Positions 61,161 through 64,000 of a DNA stretch of 64,000 bases are shown here, piece after piece (within the stretch, counting starts at the first letter, position 1; every line of letters begins with the position of its first letter). The notes beneath the pieces are model-generated. The model saw nothing but the letters and a program-made list of their open reading frames with translations. It was not told the DNA's origin and did not search any database. Made by a program: the position numbers and the translations under genes. Source of the stretch: Microbacterium abyssi (GTDB taxonomy: Bacteria; Actinomycetota; Actinomycetes; Actinomycetales; Microbacteriaceae); the NCBI RefSeq assembly GCF_015277895.1, contig NZ_CP063815.1:2046001-2110000 (forward strand), given 5' to 3'.

Positions 61161-62314
61161 CAGGTCGGCGCGACGACGGTCATGAGCGCGGCCTCGGCGG
61201 TCAGTCCCGGTCCGAAGGCCATTGCGGCCACCCGATCGCCGTCACGTGCGCCCTCCTGCTCGAGGATCCGCCGGAGCACGAACAGAACGGTCGCGCTGGA
61301 CATGTTGCCGTACTGCCGGAGCACCTCACGGGCGGGGCGGAGCTGGTCTTCGGTGAGTGCCAGCTTCTCCTCGACGCGGTCCAGGATGCTGCGCCCACCG
61401 GGATGGATCGCCCAGTGCGTCACCTCGTTCCCGATCGTCCCGTCATCGAACGCAGAGGCCAGTGCGGCCTCTCCGGCGTAGAGCGGGCGGAGGGCGTCTG
61501 TGATGTGGTCCCCGATGAGTTGCGGCACCGCGGTCGACAGAACCATCTCGAAGCCCTCGTCGCCGATCATCCAGGCCATGTCCTGCTTGCCCTCCGGGAT
61601 GATCCCGGTGTGGAACCGGTCCAGTGCGAAGCCGGGGACGGCGGAGTCGAACGCGCGCGCGGTGACGAGACCGGCGGCGGCGCCGTCGGCGAACAGCGAG
61701 GTGGCCACGATCATGTCCGGGTCCTCGGAGGAGCGCAGGTGCAGGGTGCACAGCTCGACGCTGACCACGAGGACCACGGCATCCGGGTTCGCCGCGCAGA
61801 ACTGGCCGGCTGCCCGCAGCGCGGGCATCGACGCGTAGCATCCCATGAACCCGAAGTGGTAGCGCTCCACGCTGTCCGGTAGCCCGAGGGCACGCACGAT
61901 CTCGTAGTCGGGACCCGGCGCGTAGAACCCGGTGCACGAGACGGTGATCACATGGGTGATGTCGGCGGCGGTGATGTCCGGGTCGGACTCGAGGCTCTGC
62001 CGTGCGGCATCGACGTAGAGCTTCCACGCCTCGCGGACGTAGATCTCGTTGCGCGTCTTCGTCCCGGGCGACAGCAGGGCTCCGCTCTTCCGGTCGAAGA
62101 ACTGCGGTGATTCCACCGTCGAGGAGAAGGACAGTTCGTCGAGCACGGTGTAGCGGGTGTCGATGCCGGAGCCGTTGAACGACGCCGTCACGATGCGCTT
62201 GGCCAATCTGCCGAGATCCGGCTGGGCGGCGAAGACGTCCCGCACCTCCTCCTGCCTCAGCTCGGTGCCGGGAACGATCGTCTGCAGGGAGCGAAGTGTG
62301 GCGGAGCGACTCAT
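61160..62314 (-). CDS. Type III polyketide synthase
   Basis: Chalcone/stilbene synthase-like enzyme that extends an acyl-CoA starter with malonyl-CoA and cyclises it to a resorcinol or pyrone. The 384-residue protein has the full Cys-His-Asn triad: Cys159 (HFGFMGCYASMPAL), His304 (WAIHPGGRSI) and Asn337 (YGNMSSATVLF). GDEGFEM near 251 is in the acyl-binding region. No strong ribosome site precedes ATG 62314; a TTG at 62326 is an alternative. It leads a three-gene operon with methyltransferase and monooxygenase. Confidence 0.93.
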   Translation of the reverse strand: MSRSATLRSLQTIVPGTELRQEEVRDVFAAQPDLGRLAKRIVTASFNGSGIDTRYTVLDELSFSSTVESPQFFDRKSGALLSPGTKTRNEIYVREAWKLYVDAARQSLESDPDITAADITHVITVSCTGFYAPGPDYEIVRALGLPDSVERYHFGFMGCYASMPALRAAGQFCAANPDAVVLVVSVELCTLHLRSSEDPDMIVATSLFADGAAAGLVTARAFDSAVPGFALDRFHTGIIPEGKQDMAWMIGDEGFEMVLSTAVPQLIGDHITDALRPLYAGEAALASAFDDGTIGNEVTHWAIHPGGRSILDRVEEKLALTEDQLRPAREVLRQYGNMSSATVLFVLRRILEQEGARDGDRVAAMAFGPGLTAEAALMTVVAPT

Positions 62315-62331
62315 GAGGTCACTCAAGCACG

Positions 62332-62345
62332 CCGGAATCTTCCGG
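62332..62345. promoter_or_regulatory. Palindrome upstream of the type III PKS gene
   Basis: CCGGAA-TC-TTCCGG, perfect 6-bp arms, lies 18 bp upstream of the PKS ATG (6 bp from the alternative TTG). It could be an operator or a hairpin in the leader. No regulator gene is adjacent. Confidence 0.4.
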
Positions 62346-62376
62346 AGAAGGGGGTTGTGTCAGAACCGCAACGTCA

Positions 62377-63009
62377 TCAATGACCCAGTGCACGTGCGAG
62401 TTTGGAATCGGATGCCGCCGGGCGGGCGCCTGCGGCGAAGACGACGGCTTCGACCGCGGCGAAGAGCGCGTCACGACCGGTGTCGTCCGTCGGGGCGGCC
62501 GGCCCCAGCTCGACCTCCCACTCCCGCCATTCCCTCTGCACCGGGTTGTCCGAAGGATCGGGTTGCCGCAGGTCAGTGGCGCGGACCCGGTCGTCGACGA
62601 ACTCGGCGATGACGCCGTCCGGCCCGGTGAGCCGGTATGCGGTGCGGCTGTTCTCGATGCGCGCGAGGGGCGTCAGAGGTGCGGTCGTCCACCTGGCGAG
62701 GGCATCGGCGACGGCATCCGGAATCGTGTCGTCAGCACTCAACGGCCAGGCGATCTCGAGACGTCCGTCGCCCTCGCGCGGGCCCTTGATGTGCCAGCCG
62801 GCATCCGGCCCGCCGGTGCGGCGGCGAACCGCGACACCCGCACGGGCGAGCTCTGCGTGTTCCGTGTCGAAGTAGCGGGCATCCAGTTCGCGCAGCTCGC
62901 CGGAGCTGACGGCATCGACCTGCTCGATCCCGGTCCATGCGGGCAGGGGCGTATCGGCGTCGACGTCGTACTTGCGCTCGACCTCGACGGTCCGGGCGCC
63001 CTCAGTCAT
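62377..63009 (-). CDS. CYTH-domain protein
   Basis: A 210-residue CYTH-family (triphosphate tunnel) protein acting on a triphosphate or polyphosphate substrate. It has the ExExK signature VEVERKYDV near 9-17, tunnel residues YFDTEHAELARAGVAVRRRTGG near 46, HIKGPREGDGRLE near 73 and EFVDDRVRA near 135. There is no CHAD domain, so a short single-domain form. It overlaps the following 70-residue protein's stop by 8 bases. Confidence 0.87.
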   Translation of the reverse strand: MTEGARTVEVERKYDVDADTPLPAWTGIEQVDAVSSGELRELDARYFDTEHAELARAGVAVRRRTGGPDAGWHIKGPREGDGRLEIAWPLSADDTIPDAVADALARWTTAPLTPLARIENSRTAYRLTGPDGVIAEFVDDRVRATDLRQPDPSDNPVQREWREWEVELGPAAPTDDTGRDALFAAVEAVVFAAGARPAASDSKLARALGH

Positions 63010-63214
63010 CGTTGCTGGTCAGACCTTCGAGCGCCTCGTCGAACCAGTAGTCGATCTCGGTGGGGCCGTCGTCGGAACCCGTTTTCTGCGCGTCGCCGCG
63101 GCGGTTGTAGACCACCTGCGTCTCGCTGTAGGGGACGATGAGCTTCTCATCGGCGTCCCCCAGGGGGACGATCTGCCCGTCCAGCGGGCCACCGTGGAGT
63201 CGTGCGATTGCCAT
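63002..63214 (-). CDS. Small uncharacterised acidic protein
   Basis: A 70-residue protein with the motif IARLHGGPLDGQIVPL near 3-18, then DEKLIVPYSETQVVYNRRG and an acidic tail. Similar small proteins (GGPLDG-type) are common in Actinobacteria and sometimes mislabelled response regulator; no receiver domain is present. The ATG at 63214 has a short gap to the prepilin peptidase stop, and the gene overlaps the CYTH gene by 8 bases, suggesting joint expression. Confidence 0.75.
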   Translation of the reverse strand: MAIARLHGGPLDGQIVPLGDADEKLIVPYSETQVVYNRRGDAQKTGSDDGPTEIDYWFDEALEGLTSNDD

Positions 63215-63230
63215 GTGCTCACCATAGTCC

Positions 63231-63710
63231 TCACCCGATGGCGATGCCGAGAACCGCACCGATGATCATCCAGGGCCCGAATGCGATGCGGGTGGACCTG
63301 TTCGCGCGCCTGAACACCATGAGCGCGAGTGCGTAGAACGCGCCGAGGACGAAGGCGGATGCCGCGCCCACCGCCAGCACCTGCCAGCCGTTCCAGCCCA
63401 GCACCAGCCCGATGAGGGCGGCGAGCTTCACGTCTCCCCCGCCGATCCCGCCTCGGCTCACTCCGCGGAGCACCGCGTAGAAGCCGCCGAGGATCAGCAT
63501 TCCCGCCAGCGCTCCGATCAGCGGGCCGCTGCGCTGCGTGACCAGCGCGTCTATCCCGGCCAGGCCGAGGGATGCCGCGAGGGTTGGCAGCACGATCCGG
63601 TTCGGGAGCCTGTGGGTGCGCGCATCGATCGCCAGCAGCCAGATGCCGATCCCCGCCAGCCCCGCATGCACGACGACGACTGCGACCTCGTACGGGGAGA
63701 TGGACGGCAT
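63231..63710 (-). CDS. A24-family prepilin peptidase (short form)
   Basis: Membrane aspartic peptidase that cleaves type IV-type prepilin leaders. The 159-residue protein keeps only the peptidase part, without the methyltransferase half. Catalytic aspartates are in AIDARTHRLPNRIV near 28 and GGGDVKLAALIGL near 93. About six hydrophobic helices are visible. No pilin or tad genes are in the window, so its substrate is elsewhere. Confidence 0.9.
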   Translation of the reverse strand: MPSISPYEVAVVVVHAGLAGIGIWLLAIDARTHRLPNRIVLPTLAASLGLAGIDALVTQRSGPLIGALAGMLILGGFYAVLRGVSRGGIGGGDVKLAALIGLVLGWNGWQVLAVGAASAFVLGAFYALALMVFRRANRSTRIAFGPWMIIGAVLGIAIG

Positions 63711-63751
63711 GGCGGAAGGTTACGAGAACCGCGGGCGTCGTGGTTGCGGCC

Positions 63752-63760
63752 TGTGGATAA
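63752..63760 (-). promoter_or_regulatory. Perfect DnaA-box match
   Basis: TTATCCACA on the minus strand, in the gap before the ImuA-like gene. A second one is at 39425-39433 on the plus strand. Isolated boxes, not an origin. Confidence 0.3.
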
Positions 63761-63808
63761 CGTCGATGTCCGATGTGCGAATTACGATCTGAGGACAGCT
63801 TGCTTTAT

Positions 63809-63824
63809 TCGTAGATACATTCGA
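63809..63824. promoter_or_regulatory. Degenerate SOS-box-like site before the ImuA-like gene
   Basis: TCGTAGATACATTCGA has the 16-bp layout of actinobacterial LexA boxes (TCGAAC....GTTCGA) with one intact half and one damaged half. It overlaps a -10-like TAGATA (63812-63817) and ends 10 bp before the ATG. The match is weak. Confidence 0.35.
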
Positions 63825-63834
63825 GGATGGATGC

Positions 63835-64000
63835 ATGGGCACAGCACTTCCCGCCCCCGCGGCTCTCCCTCGCGAGAGCACCGCCTCCCGCGCGCAGGAG
63901 GTGCATCGCCTGCGCAGCGAGATCTCCCGCATGCAGCGGCGACGCAGCGACGTGCCCTTCCTCCCGCTCGATCCGGCGCTGGAGGGGCTGCTGCCCGATC
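63835..64000 (+). CDS. Probable ImuA-like (RecA-related) protein, N-terminal fragment
   Basis: Only 55 codons are inside the window. They read as a basic helix (AQEVHRLRSEISRMQRRR) followed by FLPLDPALEGLLPD, the pattern that starts actinobacterial ImuA/SOS mutasome proteins just before the ATP-binding core. ATG at 63835 has GAGGA 7 nt upstream; earlier ATGs at 63827 and 63831 overlap that site. If right, imuB and dnaE2 should follow beyond 64 kb. The fragment is short, so this is tentative. Confidence 0.5.
   Translation, partial: MGTALPAPAALPRESTASRAQEVHRLRSEISRMQRRRSDVPFLPLDPALEGLLPD

Noticed and set aside
63002..63214. Response regulator for the 70-residue protein
   Set aside because: Lacks a receiver domain and phosphoacceptor aspartate arrangement; much too short.

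Overview
The window is high-GC actinobacterial DNA. Gene content and order point to the family Microbacteriaceae, most likely Microbacterium or a close relative: a division/cell-wall (dcw) cluster without murE, GTG/TTG starts, likely leaderless promoters, and a dispersed 'GTTGAGCGAGC' repeat at gene ends. Almost everything is chromosomal core. No tRNA, rRNA, insertion sequence, prophage or CRISPR array was seen.

Layout. 1-6.4 kb: respiratory oxidase genes ctaD (cut by the window edge) and ctaC, an ErpA-like Fe-S protein, an M20 dipeptidase, a DUF3043 membrane protein, pyrD and nrdR. 6.4-12.9 kb: hisD, an unknown membrane protein, dnaE, a GNAT acetyltransferase. 12.9-15.4 kb: an uncharacterised exported/membrane operon (DUF6230, DUF6114 and an unassigned secreted protein) divergent from a TetR regulator, with a perfect 17-bp palindrome between them. 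15.4-33.7 kb, all on the minus strand: rluD, lspA, divIVA, yggT, sepF, yggS, ftsZ, ftsQ, murC, murG, ftsW, murD, mraY, murF, ftsI, ftsL, rsmH, mraZ and a DUF3040 gene. Periodic GTGGAG boxes lie upstream of mraZ. 33.7-43.6 kb: polyprenyl synthase, Rv2175c-like protein, LysM lysozyme-like protein, PASTA kinase PknL, a broken DUF559-type endonuclease gene between two palindromic repeats, class II DAHP synthase, PlsC, and acyl-CoA ligase. Gene order here follows Mycobacterium tuberculosis Rv2173-Rv2187.

43.7-54.2 kb: def with a MinD-like ATPase, pyruvate carboxylase, ParA, two MerR regulators (the second FtsR-like) with a GarA/OdhI-type FHA protein, a CopC-domain protein and lipoamide dehydrogenase. 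54.3-59.1 kb: glpD and a TetR regulator divergent from an AGPS-like flavoprotein and a lipid kinase, the order of Rv2249c-Rv2252. 59.3-62.3 kb: a compact operon of type III polyketide synthase, methyltransferase and FAD monooxygenase, probably making a modified phenolic lipid or quinone. 62.4-64 kb: CYTH protein, a 70-residue protein, prepilin peptidase, and the first 55 codons of a probable ImuA-like gene.

The best candidates for undescribed biology are the TetR/DUF6230/DUF6114/secreted-protein operon, the type III PKS operon, and the palindromic repeat pair around the endonuclease remnant. Everything comes from reading the sequence and from family knowledge; no database search was run.
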